From: Taklimakanibacter lacteus
Lineage (GTDB): Bacteria > Pseudomonadota > Alphaproteobacteria > Rhizobiales > Aestuariivirgaceae
DNA length: 64,000 bases
Assembly (NCBI GenBank): GCA_003576695.1
Contig: QOZQ01000013.1
Location: 118,593-182,592 of the forward strand
Direction of reading: 5' to 3'
Program-made: the position numbers and the translations under genes
Part shown: piece after piece, positions 45,611 to 58,627 of the stretch
Layout of the letters: the number at the start of each line of letters is the position of its first letter
Numbering within the stretch: position 1 is the first letter of the stretch
Notes under the pieces: model-generated
What the model saw: the letters and a program-made list of their open reading frames with translations, nothing else
Told to the model about the DNA's origin: nothing
The model's database searches: none

Positions 45611-45611
<1 letters not shown>
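44298..45611 (-). CDS. rarA: Replication-associated recombination protein A
   Basis: 437-residue AAA+ ATPase acting at stalled forks (RarA/MgsA). Walker A GPPGTGKTTIA, Walker B LLFVDEIHRF, and the sensor region ATTENPSF are present, with the C-terminal tetramer domain closing in RRERGEG. The ATG overlaps the degP stop by one base (TGATG), so it is translationally coupled to the protease gene. Confidence 0.95.
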
Positions 45612-47005
<1,394 letters not shown>

Positions 47006-47014
47006 TTTCAGTCC

Positions 47015-47449
47015 CTAACGCCGGTCGACCTTGGTCGACAGGATAATGGCAGATTCTGTCCGGGTTACGCCGGGAATAAGGCCGACGCTGTCGAGCATGC
47101 GATCCATGTCCTCAGCCGACCCGGTGCGCGCCAGCGCCACCAGGTCGAACTTGCCGGCCACCGTATGCAGCGCCTCGATCTGCGGCAGCTTGGTGAGCGC
47201 ACGGCCGACCTCGACCTGCCGGCGCGCTTCGACCGAGATCGTCACATAGGCACGAATGCTGCTTTTGTCGACCGCGCTGGCGAGCCTGACGGCATAGCCC
47301 GCAATGACGCCCTGCTCCTCAAGACGCTTGATCCGGTCCTGAACTGTCGTGCGCGAAAGCTTCAATTTGCGCGCCAGCGAGGCCACGGGTTCCCGCGCAT
47401 TGAGGCGCAGAAGGGCCAGCAGGTCCTCGTCTTTCTGGGTAAAAGTCAC
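47015..47449 (-). CDS. Lrp/AsnC-family regulator
   Basis: 144 residues with a winged helix-turn-helix (LLRLNAREPVASLARKLKLS, TTVQDRIKRLEEQGV) and a RAM domain (EALHTVAGKFDLVALARTG). Start is GTG at 47449. Lies 9 bases upstream of the protease gene and may be co-transcribed, but these regulators usually act on a divergent operon. Target unknown. Confidence 0.9.
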   Translation of the reverse strand: MTFTQKDEDLLALLRLNAREPVASLARKLKLSRTTVQDRIKRLEEQGVIAGYAVRLASAVDKSSIRAYVTISVEARRQVEVGRALTKLPQIEALHTVAGKFDLVALARTGSAEDMDRMLDSVGLIPGVTRTESAIILSTKVDRR

Positions 47450-47613
47450 GTTCCGTCACCTTGTCAGGAAAACTGGTCACTTCGCCGGAAAAACCGGCAG
47501 TTGGCTGCATAACGCCGTCTGCGCTTCGGCGCAACTGTGAAGGACATTTCGTCAGGTTTTGCGTCCACTTGCCAGGGCAAGGTGCCTATAAAAGCAATAA
47601 GGCGTAAGCCGAG

Positions 47614-47645
47614 AAAAGCGGGCCTTTCGGTCCGCTTTTCGTTTT
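47614..47645 (+). terminator. Orphan intrinsic terminator
   Basis: Stem AAAAGCGGGCC (47614-47624), loop TTTC, stem GGTCCGCTTTT (47629-47639), followed by CGTTTT. It reads as a plus-strand terminator but no plus-strand gene precedes it, since the Lrp gene is divergent. It may end a small RNA between 47450 and 47645, or attenuate the TPR gene that begins 71 bases downstream. Confidence 0.7.
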
Positions 47646-47715
47646 GGGGCCCCTCCCCAGTTGCGGAAATCCATCTTCTCTTGCAACATCGAAGGCTGGA
47701 CGGCGGGGGGTATTG

Positions 47716-49494
47716 ATGACGATTGGCGAAAGGATCGCCTGGATCTGGGTGTGGAGCGCGTTGGCGCTTCTATCCGTCACTCTGACCATCATCATTGCTC
47801 AGTATTGGAGCCTGCCCCTAGCCTATTTCGACGCTTTTCTCTGCGAGGGGCAAAATAGAGCCATTGCCGATTCTGCCTGCAATCGACTGGCCGCGAATGA
47901 AGACGCGCCTGTGGGGCTTCGCTCCATGGCCCTGAGAAGATCGATTGAGGGCAAGGGCAATGCCCCCGAAGTGGCAATCGCGCGACTATCGCAACTTATA
48001 GAGCTCGGCACGGCAGACGCCGAGGACTGGAACAATCGCGGCATCGGCCACTACAGACTGGGCGACTTTGCGAAAGCAGCCGATGATTTCCGGACCGCAG
48101 GCGCGATCAACAGCCGGGTTGGAATTTACTGGTCAAATCTCGCCGACGCGCAACTTAAGTCCGAAAAATATGCCGAAGCCGTCATGAATTACACGACCGC
48201 CATGCGGAAGGGCTACGACAATGCCGATGTCCGTGGCAATCGCGGCTGGGCCCGCTATCAACTCGGCAGCTTCAACAATGCTCTCAGCGACTTCGACAAA
48301 GCAATCAGCCGGGACACCAGTCATGCCGACAACTACAATAACCGCGGCCTGGTTCACTACGCTATGCGCAACTATGATCAGGCCCTTGCCGATTTCGACC
48401 AAGCCTTGAAGCTGAACAAGGATGGCGTCGCCTTCCTTACCAACAGGGCCATGACCTATACGGCGACGGGGCAATTTGAGAAGGCTGGACTGGATCTCGA
48501 ACGTGCTATCGCTCTCAATGCCGACTACAGCCCGGCCCATCTGGAAAAATCTTGGCTGTTGATCTATACGGACCGATCGGCGGAGGCGCTTACCGAGCTC
48601 GCGGTCGTCGAACGCCTGGCACCGCTTGACATTTTTGCCTTGGAAGCACGCGGCCGCGCCCTCTACGCCCAAGGACTTCGGCGAGAAGCCATCGCAGATG
48701 CAGAAAAGGCCATGGCGCTGAACGACCAATATACCTGGCCCTTTCAGCTCCGGTCGGAGATCCGGCAGGATTTCGACGACTTCGAAGGCTCAATTGCCGA
48801 CTCAACTCTTATCCTGAAACGCTATCCCACCAGTGTCGACGCGCTGGCGACGCGTTCCTTTTCACTGCAACTGTCGGGGCATCTCGATGCGGCACTCGCC
48901 GACTTGGAGCGCGCAATAGAGTTGGGCACGGCGCCAGCCTATGCCTATGAATCGCGCAGCTATCTCAACCTGTACGCCGGCCGCCTCGCTGCAGCCATAT
49001 CGGATGCCCGGCAGTCGGTTGCCCTGGCCCCCAAGTCCATCGATTCACGGATCGCACTTGGATGGGCTTATATCGACAGCGGCAACCCCGCATCCGGGAT
49101 TCTTGAATGCAATGAGGCGCTGTCGATCAAGGAAACCGACCGCGCGCTTCGTTGTCGTGCCATCGCTCATCTGCGGTTGAACCAGCTTCCGGAAGCTCTG
49201 GCCGACGCCAAACGCGCTTTCGCGTTCAACAGCAACTCGGCCAACAACAACATTACACTAGGACGGATTGAGCTGGCGCAAGGCAAGCCGGACAGCGCTC
49301 TGGCACGCTTCGACGTCGCCTCGAGATTGCTCCCCTTTGATCGGGCCGGGGTCCATATGTATCGGGGAGATGCCGAACGCGCACGCGGCCAGATGGCGAA
49401 GGCGCGCCTCGCCTATCTGGAGGCGGGCAAGCGCGATCTTGGTCTCTATGCAACGGCCCTCGAAGAGCGCCTCGCAAGCCTTCCCGCCCAATAA
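47716..49494 (+). CDS. TPR-repeat protein with N-terminal membrane anchor
   Basis: 592 residues. A single N-terminal membrane segment (about 7-28, IAWIWVWSALALLSVTLTII) is followed by about a dozen TPR units of about 34 residues (for example DNYNNRGLVHYAMRNYDQAL). It is likely a periplasm-facing scaffold. The start at 47716 (ATG) is preferred over an upstream start that would overlap the terminator. No partner is adjacent. Codon use and GC content appear slightly lower than the neighbouring ribosomal genes, by eye. Confidence 0.85.
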   Translation: MTIGERIAWIWVWSALALLSVTLTIIIAQYWSLPLAYFDAFLCEGQNRAIADSACNRLAANEDAPVGLRSMALRRSIEGKGNAPEVAIARLSQLIELGTADAEDWNNRGIGHYRLGDFAKAADDFRTAGAINSRVGIYWSNLADAQLKSEKYAEAVMNYTTAMRKGYDNADVRGNRGWARYQLGSFNNALSDFDKAISRDTSHADNYNNRGLVHYAMRNYDQALADFDQALKLNKDGVAFLTNRAMTYTATGQFEKAGLDLERAIALNADYSPAHLEKSWLLIYTDRSAEALTELAVVERLAPLDIFALEARGRALYAQGLRREAIADAEKAMALNDQYTWPFQLRSEIRQDFDDFEGSIADSTLILKRYPTSVDALATRSFSLQLSGHLDAALADLERAIELGTAPAYAYESRSYLNLYAGRLAAAISDARQSVALAPKSIDSRIALGWAYIDSGNPASGILECNEALSIKETDRALRCRAIAHLRLNQLPEALADAKRAFAFNSNSANNNITLGRIELAQGKPDSALARFDVASRLLPFDRAGVHMYRGDAERARGQMAKARLAYLEAGKRDLGLYATALEERLASLPAQ

Positions 49495-49519
49495 AAAAGC
49501 GGGCAGCAAAGCCCGCTTT
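49492..49519 (-). terminator. Intrinsic terminator of the alpha ribosomal operon
   Basis: On the minus strand AAAGCGGGC, six-base loop, GCCCGCTTT followed by TTTATT. It lies 25 bases after the rplQ stop and closes the ribosomal cluster. The reverse reading after the TPR gene has a weaker T-run. Confidence 0.85.
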
Positions 49520-49544
49520 CGAATTTCACTGATGCTCGCGGCGA

Positions 49545-49979
49545 TCAGGCAGCGGCGGTCTCGCTCGCGGCTTCCTCGCCCGTCTTCATGGTCGGGCCCG
49601 AATCCTGGCCCTTGGCATTGACGTCGCGGTCGACGAATTCGATCACCGCGCGCGGCGCCGAGTCGCCATGGCGGAAGCCGGCCTTGAGCACGCGCGTATA
49701 GCCGCCCTTGCGTTCGGCATAGCGCTTGGCCAGCACCTCGAACAGCTTCTTGACCTGGGTCTCGTCGCCGATCTCGGCGATGGCCTGACGGCGCGCCGCG
49801 AGGCCACCCTTCTTGCCGAGCGTGACCAGCTTCTCGACCACCGGACGCAAATCCTTGGCCTTGGGCAGCGTCGTGACGATCTGCTCATGCTTGATGAGCG
49901 ATGACGCCAGATTGGCGAGCATCGACTTCCTGTGTGAAGCCGAGCGGTTGAACCGGCGGCCGGCAAATCCGTGACGCAT
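49545..49979 (-). CDS. rplQ: 50S ribosomal protein bL17
   Basis: 144 residues, starting [20 protein letters not shown], the bL17 signature. The extra C-terminal tail (after [11 protein letters not shown]) is rich in Ala/Glu/Thr, typical of alphaproteobacteria. Last gene of the alpha operon, followed by the terminator at 49492-49519. It is 21 bases after rpoA. Confidence 0.97.
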   Translation of the reverse strand: MRHGFAGRRFNRSASHRKSMLANLASSLIKHEQIVTTLPKAKDLRPVVEKLVTLGKKGGLAARRQAIAEIGDETQVKKLFEVLAKRYAERKGGYTRVLKAGFRHGDSAPRAVIEFVDRDVNAKGQDSGPTMKTGEEAASETAAA

Positions 49980-50000
49980 GATGACGTCTCCTCAAAATTC

Positions 50001-51023
50001 TCAGTAATGCGTTTCGTATTTCTTGGCGAGCTCGTCGATGTTCTCGGGCGGCCAGTTCGGCACTTCCATGCCGAGATGCAGCCCCATCTGCGCGAGCACT
50101 TCCTTGATCTCGTTGAGCGACTTGCGTCCGAAGTTCGGCGTGCGCAGCATTTCCGCTTCGCTCTTCTGGATGAGATCGCCGATATAGACGATGTTGTCGT
50201 TCTTCAGGCAGTTGGCCGAGCGCACCGAAAGCTCGAGCTCGTCGACCTTCTTGAGGAGCGCCGCGTTGAATTCGAGCTCGGGACGGATGTCCTCGTGCAC
50301 GACCTTCGACGGCTCGTCGAAATTGATGAACACCGAGAGCTGGTCCTGCAGGATGCGCGCCGCATAGGCCACCGCATCCTCCGGGCTCATCGAGCCGTTG
50401 GTCTCGACCGTCATGATCAGCTTGTCATAGTCGAGGATCTGGCCCTCGCGGGTGTTCTCGATCTTGTAGGAGACGCGGCGCACCGGGCTGTAGATGCTGT
50501 CGACCGGGATGAGGCCGATCGGCGCGTCCTCGGGACGGTTGCGCTCGGAGGGCACATAGCCCTTGCCGTTGTTGACGGTGAATTCCATGCGCACTTCGGC
50601 ACCCTCGTCGAGCGTGCAGATGACATGCTCGGGATTGAGGATCTGCACATCGGCGGTCTGCTGGATGTCGCCGGCCTTGACCACGCCCGGGCCTTCCTTG
50701 CGGAGCACGAGCCGCTTGGGCCCTTCCGCATGCATGGCGAGCGCGATTTCCTTGATGTTGATGACGATGTCGGTGACATCCTCGCGCACGCCCGCGATCG
50801 AGGAGAACTCATGCAGGACGCCGTCGATCTGCACCGAGCTTACCGCCGCACCCTGCAGCGAGGAGAGAAGGACGCGGCGCAGCGCATTGCCGAGCGTCGT
50901 GCCGAACCCGCGCTCGAGCGGCTCGGCGACCAGCGTCGCCACCCGCTTGCGTTCACGCCCGGCCGAGACTTCGAGCTTGCTCGGACGGATGAGTTCCTGC
51001 CAGTTCTTCTGATTTACGTGCAT
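50001..51023 (-). CDS. rpoA: RNA polymerase alpha subunit
   Basis: 340 residues. The N-terminal domain for dimer and core assembly ([23 protein letters not shown] region) and the C-terminal domain that contacts UP elements and activators ([19 protein letters not shown]) are intact. The start at 51023 ([12 protein letters not shown]) is the family start; the in-frame upstream Met has no support. It follows rpsK after 94 bases. Confidence 0.97.
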   Translation of the reverse strand: MHVNQKNWQELIRPSKLEVSAGRERKRVATLVAEPLERGFGTTLGNALRRVLLSSLQGAAVSSVQIDGVLHEFSSIAGVREDVTDIVINIKEIALAMHAEGPKRLVLRKEGPGVVKAGDIQQTADVQILNPEHVICTLDEGAEVRMEFTVNNGKGYVPSERNRPEDAPIGLIPVDSIYSPVRRVSYKIENTREGQILDYDKLIMTVETNGSMSPEDAVAYAARILQDQLSVFINFDEPSKVVHEDIRPELEFNAALLKKVDELELSVRSANCLKNDNIVYIGDLIQKSEAEMLRTPNFGRKSLNEIKEVLAQMGLHLGMEVPNWPPENIDELAKKYETHY

Positions 51024-51117
51024 GGTGTCGTCCTGTTCAGAACCTTGACGCCGGCAATCCGGCGTTGGGGTCACTATTCATTTGCTGGGGAAGCGTCGCC
51101 GCTTCCGGAAAAACTCG

Positions 51118-51507
51118 TCAGACGCGGCGGCGCTTGGGCGGGCGGCAGCCATTATGCGGGATCGGCGTCACGTCGCGGATGGCGGTGACCTGGAGCCCGC
51201 AGGACTGCAGCGCGCGGAGCGCCGATTCACGGCCCGAGCCCGGACCGCTCACTTCCACTTCCACGGTCTTCATGCCGTGCTCCATGGCCGACTTGCCCGC
51301 CTGCTCGGCGGCGACCTGGGCCGCATAGGGGGTCGACTTACGCGAGCCCTTGAAGCCGAGCTTGCCGGCAGACGCCCAGGAAATGGTGTTGCCCTGGACG
51401 TCGGTGATGGTGATCATCGTGTTGTTGAACGATGCGTTCACATGCACGACGCCCGAGGTGATGTTCTTGCGCTCTTTACGGCGCGGACGGGCAGGCTCTT
51501 TGGACAT
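51118..51507 (-). CDS. rpsK: 30S ribosomal protein uS11
   Basis: 129 residues with the N-terminal basic part ([10 protein letters not shown]) and the core [16 protein letters not shown] and [15 protein letters not shown]. The C-terminus is rich in basic residues (CRPPKRRRV) as in other uS11. Nine bases after rpsM; alpha operon order is rpsM-rpsK-rpoA-rplQ. Confidence 0.97.
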   Translation of the reverse strand: MSKEPARPRRKERKNITSGVVHVNASFNNTMITITDVQGNTISWASAGKLGFKGSRKSTPYAAQVAAEQAGKSAMEHGMKTVEVEVSGPGSGRESALRALQSCGLQVTAIRDVTPIPHNGCRPPKRRRV

Positions 51508-51516
51508 GGGGCTTCC

Positions 51517-51885
51517 TTACTTCTTCTTGCCGGCGATGGCCTTGGCCGGGCCTTTGCGGGTGCGGGCATTGGTATGGGTGCGCTGGCCGCGCGTCGGCAG
51601 GCTCTTGCGGTGGCGCAGGCCCCGATAGGTGCCGAGATCCATCAGACGCTTGATGTTCATCGACACTTCGCGGCGCAGGTCGCCCTCGACCACATAGTCG
51701 CGGTCGATGATTTCGCGGATCTGCAGCACTTCGGCGTCGGACAGCTCGTTCACCCGCTTGGAAGCCGGGATGCTGACCTGCTTGCAGATCACCTTGGCGT
51801 TGACCGGGCCGATGCCATGGATATAGCGAAGGGCGATTTCAACACGCTTGTTGGTCGGAATGTTAACGCCTGCGATGCGGGCCAC
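51517..51885 (-). CDS. rpsM: 30S ribosomal protein uS13
   Basis: 122 residues starting [19 protein letters not shown]. The 50S-bridge helices and basic tail ([15 protein letters not shown]) are intact. It opens the alpha operon. 309 gene-free bases with repeat hairpins separate it from adk upstream. Confidence 0.97.
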   Translation of the reverse strand: MARIAGVNIPTNKRVEIALRYIHGIGPVNAKVICKQVSIPASKRVNELSDAEVLQIREIIDRDYVVEGDLRREVSMNIKRLMDLGTYRGLRHRKSLPTRGQRTHTNARTRKGPAKAIAGKKK

Positions 51886-52194
51886 TTTGTCTTTCTCCTA
51901 AACCTTACAAGGGCTTACGCCCATAGTCTCCGTCACTACTCGAAACGCGGTACCGGGCGCCTAAATGGCACAAGGCCGTGCCTCCGGAGGTCGCCCTCCT
52001 GAAGCCAGCCTTCATGTCGGTCTAATGGAGCGTGTATCTAGGGCTGAATCGCTTGAACGTCAACCTACTAGATGCCACACCAGCGCGCATCCCGGCGAAG
52101 TGGTTCCACTTCGCCGAAAAGGATTCGCGCCAACCCATATCGGAGCAAATCCTTATCGCCAAAGTCTGCAACTTTGGCGGGATTTGCTCCACCT
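51886..52194. other. Gene-free stretch between rpsM and adk
   Basis: 309 bases. It carries a hairpin CGGCGAAGTGG/CCACTTCGCCG (52093-52116, 11-base arms) and the nested repeat at 52142-52190. No gene is seen. It presumably includes the alpha-operon promoter region and the 3' end of the spc operon transcript; the hairpins could act in processing or termination. Confidence 0.6.
52142..52190. repeat. Nested hairpin repeat with CGCCAAAGT core, copy 2
   Basis: Outer stem GGAGCAAATCC (52142-52152) with GGATTTGCTCC (52180-52190), inner stem CGCCAAAGT (52157-52165) with ACTTTGGCG (52171-52179). All pairs are perfect. The inner stem is shared with the element at 24117-24160. Confidence 0.75.
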
Positions 52195-52841
52195 TCATGA
52201 TCGTTCCAGCACGTCCTCGATCTGGCGGGTCACCTTATGGATATCCGCCATACCGTTTACCTGATGCAGGACGCCCGTCCGACCGTAATAATCGACCAGA
52301 GGGGCGGTCTGCTTGTTATAGACCTGAAGGCGGTCCCTGACCGTCTTCTCGTTGTCGTCGGCCCGGCGGACGAATTCGGTCGATCCGCACACATCGCAGA
52401 CGCCGGGCTTCTTCGGCTTCTCGAACTCGTCGTGATAGCCCTTGCCGCATTTGGCACAGGTGTACCGGCCGGCGATCCGTTTCACCAGGGCCTCGTCATC
52501 GACCTTCATCTCGATGACCACATCGAGGCTAAGGCCCTTGTCCGTGAGCATCCGGTCGAGCGCTTCCGCCTGCGCCTGGTTGCGCGGGAAACCGTCGAGG
52601 ATGAAGCCCTTCTTCACATCGGGCTTGTCCAGCCGCTCGGCGATGATCGACACGACGATATCGTCGGAGACGAGATCGCCACGGTCCATCACGGCCTTGG
52701 CCTTCTTGCCCATCTCGGTGCCGGCGGCGACGGCGCCGCGCAGCATGTCGCCGGTCGAGAGCTGCTTGTAGCCCTTCTTCTCTTCCAGCAGTTTCGCCTG
52801 GGTGCCTTTTCCGGCGCCCGGCGGTCCGAGCAGGATCAGAT

Positions 52842-52845
<4 letters not shown>
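52195..52845 (-). CDS. adk: Adenylate kinase
   Basis: 216 residues, converting ATP + AMP to 2 ADP. P-loop GPPGAGKGTQA, the AMP-binding STGDMLR and GFPRNQAQAEAL, and a long LID with a zinc site of four Cys (CAKCGKGYHD ... CDVCG). The start is GTG at 52845, which overlaps the secY stop by four bases (GTGA). The longer frame upstream is a secY shadow. A long-type LID with zinc is usual for alphaproteobacteria. Confidence 0.96.
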
Positions 52846-54173
<1,328 letters not shown>

Positions 54174-54235
54174 GTGCTTTCCTCAAGCGCCGCCCCAAAT
54201 CCCCTAAATGGGGTGCCGGGCGGACGCCCGCAACC

Positions 54236-54832
54236 TCACTTCGCCTTAGCCGGTTTGTCTTCCTTCTTGGCCTTGGCCGGCTTCTCCTCGGCTTTGGCCT
54301 CGCCCTTGGCGGGCTTGGCTTCGGCTTTGGGAGCCTTCGCTTCCCGTGCAGGCGCTTCGGCCTCGGCCTTGGCCGGTCTCAGGACCTTGACGCTGCCGCC
54401 GGCCTTCTCGACCGCGGCAATGGCGCCCTTGGAGGCGTAATGGACCTCAAAGGCGAGCTTGGCCTTGAGTTCGCCGGAACCGAGCAGGCGCAGGCCGGCG
54501 CGCGGCTTGGACACGACGCCCGCCTTGACCAAGCTGTCGATCGTCACCGGCTGGCCGGCGTCGATCTTCTTGGCATCGAAGGCCTGCTGGATGCGGCCGA
54601 GATTGATCTCATTGTACTCGACCGGGAACGGGTTGTTGAAGCCGCGCTTGGGCAGGCGCCGGTAGATCGGCATCTGGCCGCCTTCGAAGCCGGCCTTGGC
54701 GCCGCCGGAGCGCGCCGTCTGACCCTTGCCGCCGCGACCGGCGGTCTTGCCGAGACCCGAACCGATACCGCGGCCGAGACGCTTGCGCGGGCGCCGGGCG
54801 CCCTCGTTGTCGGAGATCTGATTGAGTCTCAT
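54236..54832 (-). CDS. rplO: 50S ribosomal protein uL15, with extended C-terminal tail
   Basis: 198 residues. The core ([20 protein letters not shown] ... [18 protein letters not shown]) is normal, to about residue 150. The last about 45 residues are a Lys/Ala/Glu/Pro-rich low-complexity tail, an extension not seen in E. coli. It could contact RNA on the ribosome surface, but that is inference. The stop is 62 bases before the secY start. Confidence 0.96.
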   Translation of the reverse strand: MRLNQISDNEGARRPRKRLGRGIGSGLGKTAGRGGKGQTARSGGAKAGFEGGQMPIYRRLPKRGFNNPFPVEYNEINLGRIQQAFDAKKIDAGQPVTIDSLVKAGVVSKPRAGLRLLGSGELKAKLAFEVHYASKGAIAAVEKAGGSVKVLRPAKAEAEAPAREAKAPKAEAKPAKGEAKAEEKPAKAKKEDKPAKAK

Positions 54833-54844
54833 CGTTCTATTCCC

Positions 54845-55045
54845 TTACTCGACGACGCGCACAAGGTGCTGGACCTTGGCGATCATGCCGCGAACCGCAG
54901 GCGTATCCTGCAGCGTGCTGCGCTTGTGGCGCTTGTTGAGGCCAAGGCCGATCAGCGTCGCGCGCTGATCAGCCGGGCGGCGCGCCGGGCTGTAGATCTG
55001 TTCGACCGTAACGGTCTTGTCTGTCTTCGCTTTCGCCATGGTCAC
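54845..55045 (-). CDS. rpmD: 50S ribosomal protein uL30
   Basis: 66 residues with [20 protein letters not shown] and [16 protein letters not shown], the uL30 signature. A small protein binding 23S rRNA domain near 5S. Located 6 bases after rpsE and 12 bases before rplO. Confidence 0.95.
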   Translation of the reverse strand: MTMAKAKTDKTVTVEQIYSPARRPADQRATLIGLGLNKRHKRSTLQDTPAVRGMIAKVQHLVRVVE

Positions 55046-55051
55046 ACCTTG

Positions 55052-55615
55052 TTATTCGACCGTCGCATCCTGATCGCGGCGACGGGTAAGGATATCGGAG
55101 ACTTTCTTGCCGCGACGCGCCGCGACTGCCCGCGGGCTCGCCTGCTTCTTCAGCGCATCGAAAGTGGCGCGCACCATGTTGTAGGGGTTGGACGACCCTT
55201 TCGACTTGGCGACGACGTCCTGCATGCCGAGCGATTCGAACACGGCGCGCATCGGGCCGCCGGCGATGATGCCGGTGCCGGGAGGTGCCGAGCGCAGCAC
55301 GACCTTGCCTGCGCCCCAGCGTCCATCGACGTCGTGATGCAGCGTGCGGCCTTCGCGCAGCGGCACGCGGACGAGGCCGCGCTTGGCGCTCTCGGTCGCC
55401 TTGCGCACCGCTTCCGGCACTTCGCGCGCCTTGCCATGGCCGAAGCCGACGCGGCCCTTCTGGTCACCGACGACGACGAGCGCCGCGAAACCGAAGCGCT
55501 TGCCGCCCTTCACCACCTTGGCGACGCGATTGATATGCACGAGTTTGTCAAGAAACTCGGAATCGCGCTCCTCACGGCCCTTGCCGCGATCGCCGCCCTG
55601 TTCCCTTGGTGCCAT
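55052..55615 (-). CDS. rpsE: 30S ribosomal protein uS5
   Basis: 187 residues with the S5 domain ([36 protein letters not shown]) and the S5 fold end ([28 protein letters not shown]). It aids decoding accuracy and mRNA entry. Next to rplR, 18 bases. Confidence 0.97.
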   Translation of the reverse strand: MAPREQGGDRGKGREERDSEFLDKLVHINRVAKVVKGGKRFGFAALVVVGDQKGRVGFGHGKAREVPEAVRKATESAKRGLVRVPLREGRTLHHDVDGRWGAGKVVLRSAPPGTGIIAGGPMRAVFESLGMQDVVAKSKGSSNPYNMVRATFDALKKQASPRAVAARRGKKVSDILTRRRDQDATVE

Positions 55616-55633
55616 GACTGCCTGCTCCTCGAA

Positions 55634-55996
55634 TTAGAACTTGAGACCGCCTTCGCGGGCTCCGTCAGCCAGCGCCTTGACGCGGCCATGATAAAGATAA
55701 GCGCCCCGGTCGAAGACGACGGTCTCGACACCGGCCTTCACCGCGCGCTCGGCAACGAGCTTGCCGATCGCCGACGCCGCGGCCTTGTCGGCCCCGGTCT
55801 TGCCGCCCTTCTTGAAACCCTCCTCGAGGGTCGAGGCGGCAGCAAGGGTGACACCCTTCTGGTCGTCGATGATCTGCGCGTAGATGTTCTTCGCCGAGCG
55901 GAACACCGACAGGCGCGGTCTGAGCTTGCCGGCCGCCTTCAGCGCCTTGCGTACGCGCGCGCGCCGGAAACCGATTTTTGCGAGTTTGGTCGTCAT
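55634..55996 (-). CDS. rplR: 50S ribosomal protein uL18
   Basis: 120 residues, 5S rRNA-binding. Conserved [16 protein letters not shown] and the end [21 protein letters not shown]. The start [14 protein letters not shown] is clear. Located between rplF and rpsE. Confidence 0.97.
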   Translation of the reverse strand: MTTKLAKIGFRRARVRKALKAAGKLRPRLSVFRSAKNIYAQIIDDQKGVTLAAASTLEEGFKKGGKTGADKAAASAIGKLVAERAVKAGVETVVFDRGAYLYHGRVKALADGAREGGLKF

Positions 55997-56007
55997 GCTG
56001 ACACCCG

Positions 56008-56541
56008 TTACTTCTTCTTGCCTTCCTTGCGGAAGATGCGTTCGTCGGAATACTTGATGCCCTTGCCCTTGTAGGGCTCGGGACCGCGGAAGTCGCGGAT
56101 TTCGGCGGCCACCTGGCCGACACGCTGCTTGTCGATGCCCGAGATCACGATCTCGGTCGGCTTCGGCGTCTTGATCTCGATGCCTTCCGGGATCGGATAG
56201 TTCACGTCATGGCTGTAGCCCAGATTGAGCTGCAGCACCTTGCCCTGGACGTTGGCGCGATAGCCGACGCCGTTGATCTCGAGCGAGCGCGAATAGCCCT
56301 GCGTCACGCCCTTCATCATGTTCGAGATCATGGTGCGCGACATGCCCCAGCACGAACGCGCCACCTTGGTCTCGTCACGCGGATTGACCGCGATCTTGCC
56401 GTCCTCGAGCTTGGCCAGCACATGCTCGACCAGCGCGAACTTGAGTTCGCCCTTCGGTCCTTTGACCGAAATGTTCTGTCCCGACAGGTTCACGGTGACG
56501 CCGGTCGGAACCGAAACAGCTTTTTTTCCAATGCGCGACAT
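56008..56541 (-). CDS. rplF: 50S ribosomal protein uL6
   Basis: 177 residues. Starts [19 protein letters not shown]; the second repeat ends with the rRNA-binding [15 protein letters not shown]. It forms part of the factor-binding site. Located 10 bases after rpsH. Confidence 0.97.
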   Translation of the reverse strand: MSRIGKKAVSVPTGVTVNLSGQNISVKGPKGELKFALVEHVLAKLEDGKIAVNPRDETKVARSCWGMSRTMISNMMKGVTQGYSRSLEINGVGYRANVQGKVLQLNLGYSHDVNYPIPEGIEIKTPKPTEIVISGIDKQRVGQVAAEIRDFRGPEPYKGKGIKYSDERIFRKEGKKK

Positions 56542-56551
56542 CGTACGGTCC

Positions 56552-56950
56552 TCAGAATACGGTGCAGATCACTTCGCCGCCCACATTCTGGGCGCGGGCA
56601 TCTGCATCCGACATGACGCCCTTCGGCGTCGAAAGAATGGAAATCCCGAGGCCGTTATAGACGGTCGGGATGCTGTCGACCGAGGCATAGACCCGGCGCG
56701 ACGGCTTCGACACCCGATGGATCTCGTGGATCACCGGCGCGCCGTCGAAATACTTCAGCTCGATTTCGATCTCAGGCTGCCCGCCCTCGTGCTGGACGGT
56801 GGCGAAGCCGCGGATGAAACCTTCCTGCTGCAGCACGCCGAGCACGCGCTCGCGCAGCCTGGATGCCGGCGTCAACACCTTCGACTTGCCGCGCTCCTGC
56901 GCATTGCGGATGCGAGCCAGCATATCGCCGATCGGATCGGTAAAGCTCAT
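56552..56950 (-). CDS. rpsH: 30S ribosomal protein uS8
   Basis: 132 residues. Starts [18 protein letters not shown] and ends with the rRNA-binding [19 protein letters not shown]. In E. coli it is also the repressor of the spc operon; whether that holds here is not known. 30 bases follow rpsN. Confidence 0.97.
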   Translation of the reverse strand: MSFTDPIGDMLARIRNAQERGKSKVLTPASRLRERVLGVLQQEGFIRGFATVQHEGGQPEIEIELKYFDGAPVIHEIHRVSKPSRRVYASVDSIPTVYNGLGISILSTPKGVMSDADARAQNVGGEVICTVF

Positions 56951-56980
56951 TTGCCTGTTCTCCTTCTGCGTCCGCCGCGA

Positions 56981-57286
56981 TTACCAGCTCGACTTGACCA
57001 GGCCCGGGATCAGGCCCTTGTTGCCGAACTCGCGCAAAGCCATGCGCGACATCTTCACTTTGCGGTAATAGGCGCGCGGGCGCCCAGTCAGTTCGCAACG
57101 GTTGCGAATACGGTTCGGCGCCGAATTGCGCGGCAGCACGGCCAGCTTGAGCTGCGCCGCGAAACGCTCTTCCATCGAAAGCGCCTGGTTCTTGGTGATC
57201 GCCTTGAGACGCGCGCGCCGGGCGGCGAATTTCTTCGCCAGCTTGCGCCGCTTTTCGTTCTTCTCGACCGAGCTCTTCTTCGCCAT
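56981..57286 (-). CDS. rpsN: 30S ribosomal protein uS14
   Basis: 101 residues of the zinc-free long type: it has only one Cys ([13 protein letters not shown]) and the start [20 protein letters not shown]. The zinc-ribbon CxxC motifs of short uS14 are absent. The gene lies between rplE and rpsH. Confidence 0.97.
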   Translation of the reverse strand: MAKKSSVEKNEKRRKLAKKFAARRARLKAITKNQALSMEERFAAQLKLAVLPRNSAPNRIRNRCELTGRPRAYYRKVKMSRMALREFGNKGLIPGLVKSSW

Positions 57287-57312
57287 TGGGCTACCTCAGT
57301 TCATCGTGACCA

Positions 57313-57888
57313 TTACGCCGCCTGCCTGCGGGCAGACTTGCGGAACGGGAAATTGAATGCTTCAAGCAGTGCACGCGCCTCGTCGTCGGTCCGGGCCGTG
57401 GTGCACACGATCACATCGAGACCCCAGACGCGATCGATCTTGTCATAGTCGATCTCCGGGAAAATGATGTGCTCCTTGATGCCCATGGCGTAGTTGCCAT
57501 TGCCGTCGAAGCTCGACGCCGACAGGCCGCGGAAGTCACGCACGCGCGGCAGCGCGATGGTGATGAGCCGGTCGAGGAACTCGTACATACGGGTCTTGCG
57601 CAAGGTAACCTTGGCGCCGATGGCGAGGTTCTCGCGGATCTTGAAGGTCGCGATCGCCTTACGGGCCTTGGTGACCACCACCTTCTGGCCAGCGATCTTC
57701 TCGAGCTCGGCTGCCGCAACCGGCACCAGCTTGGAATCGGCCGTCGCTTCGCCAATGCCCATATTGAGCACGATCTTGTCGAGCTTCGGCACTTCCATCG
57801 GATTCTTGTAGCCGAACTGCTCGGTCAGCTTCTTGACGATGACCTCGTCATACTGCTGGCGCAGCCGCGGCGTGTATTTGTCAGCCAT
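57313..57888 (-). CDS. rplE: 50S ribosomal protein uL5
   Basis: 191 residues, contacting 5S rRNA and the P-site tRNA. Hallmarks are [15 protein letters not shown] and [17 protein letters not shown]. Its ATG overlaps the 3' end of rplX by eight bases. 26 bases follow before rpsN. Confidence 0.97.
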   Translation of the reverse strand: MADKYTPRLRQQYDEVIVKKLTEQFGYKNPMEVPKLDKIVLNMGIGEATADSKLVPVAAAELEKIAGQKVVVTKARKAIATFKIRENLAIGAKVTLRKTRMYEFLDRLITIALPRVRDFRGLSASSFDGNGNYAMGIKEHIIFPEIDYDKIDRVWGLDVIVCTTARTDDEARALLEAFNFPFRKSARRQAA

Positions 57889-58204
57889 CGATCACTTCTC
57901 CGGAATTCCTGGCGAACCGCACCTTCTTGCCGTCCTTCAGAACCTTGTAGCCAACCCGCGTGGGCTTGCCGTCCTTGGGATCGCGCAGCGCGATATTCGA
58001 AATGTGGATCGGCATCTCCTTGGAGACGATGCCGCCTTCCTGGCCGGCGGTCTGCTTCTGGTGCTTGCGCACCACATTGACGCCCTGGACCAGCGCGCGG
58101 TTATCCTCGGGGAAAACGCGCAGCACTTCGCCGACCTTGCCCTTGTCGCGGCCGGTACGGACGACGACCTTGTCGCCCTTGCGAATCTTGAGTTTCAACG
58201 CCAT
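57881..58204 (-). CDS. rplX: 50S ribosomal protein uL24
   Basis: 107 residues with the KOW motif near the N-terminus ([22 protein letters not shown]). An assembly initiator. Start is ATG 58204, overlapping the rplN stop by one base (TGATG); the preceding TTG is less likely. The 3' end overlaps rplE by eight bases. Confidence 0.96.
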   Translation of the reverse strand: MALKLKIRKGDKVVVRTGRDKGKVGEVLRVFPEDNRALVQGVNVVRKHQKQTAGQEGGIVSKEMPIHISNIALRDPKDGKPTRVGYKVLKDGKKVRFARNSGEVIDG

Positions 58205-58572
58205 CAAAGCACCTCCGGTGCCAGCGAAATGATCTTCATCTGGTTCTTGGCGCGCAATTCGCGCGGCACCGGTCCGAAGATACGGGTGCCGACCGGCTCA
58301 CCCTGGGCATTGATCAGCACCGCCGCATTGCGGTCGAAACGGATGACCGACCCATCGGCGCGGCGGATGTCCTTCGCGGTGCGGACGACGATCGCCTTCA
58401 TCACATTGCCCTTCTTCACGCGGCCGCGCGGAATGGCGTCCTTGACCGACACGACGATCACATCGCCCACATGGGCATATTTCCGCTTCGACCCGCCCAG
58501 TACCTTGATGCACTGGACACGCTTGGCGCCGGAATTGTCGGCGACATCGAGATTCGTTTCTTGCTGGATCAT
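58204..58572 (-). CDS. rplN: 50S ribosomal protein uL14
   Basis: 122 residues starting [20 protein letters not shown] and containing the signature [20 protein letters not shown]. It lies between rpsQ and rplX in the usual spc-operon order; 55 bases separate it from rpsQ, the likely S10-spc boundary. Confidence 0.97.
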   Translation of the reverse strand: MIQQETNLDVADNSGAKRVQCIKVLGGSKRKYAHVGDVIVVSVKDAIPRGRVKKGNVMKAIVVRTAKDIRRADGSVIRFDRNAAVLINAQGEPVGTRIFGPVPRELRAKNQMKIISLAPEVL

Positions 58573-58627
58573 GGCTTCACCTGTCTATCCGGCGCGCGGG
58601 CGCCTATTCCTCTTATCGATCCAATCT

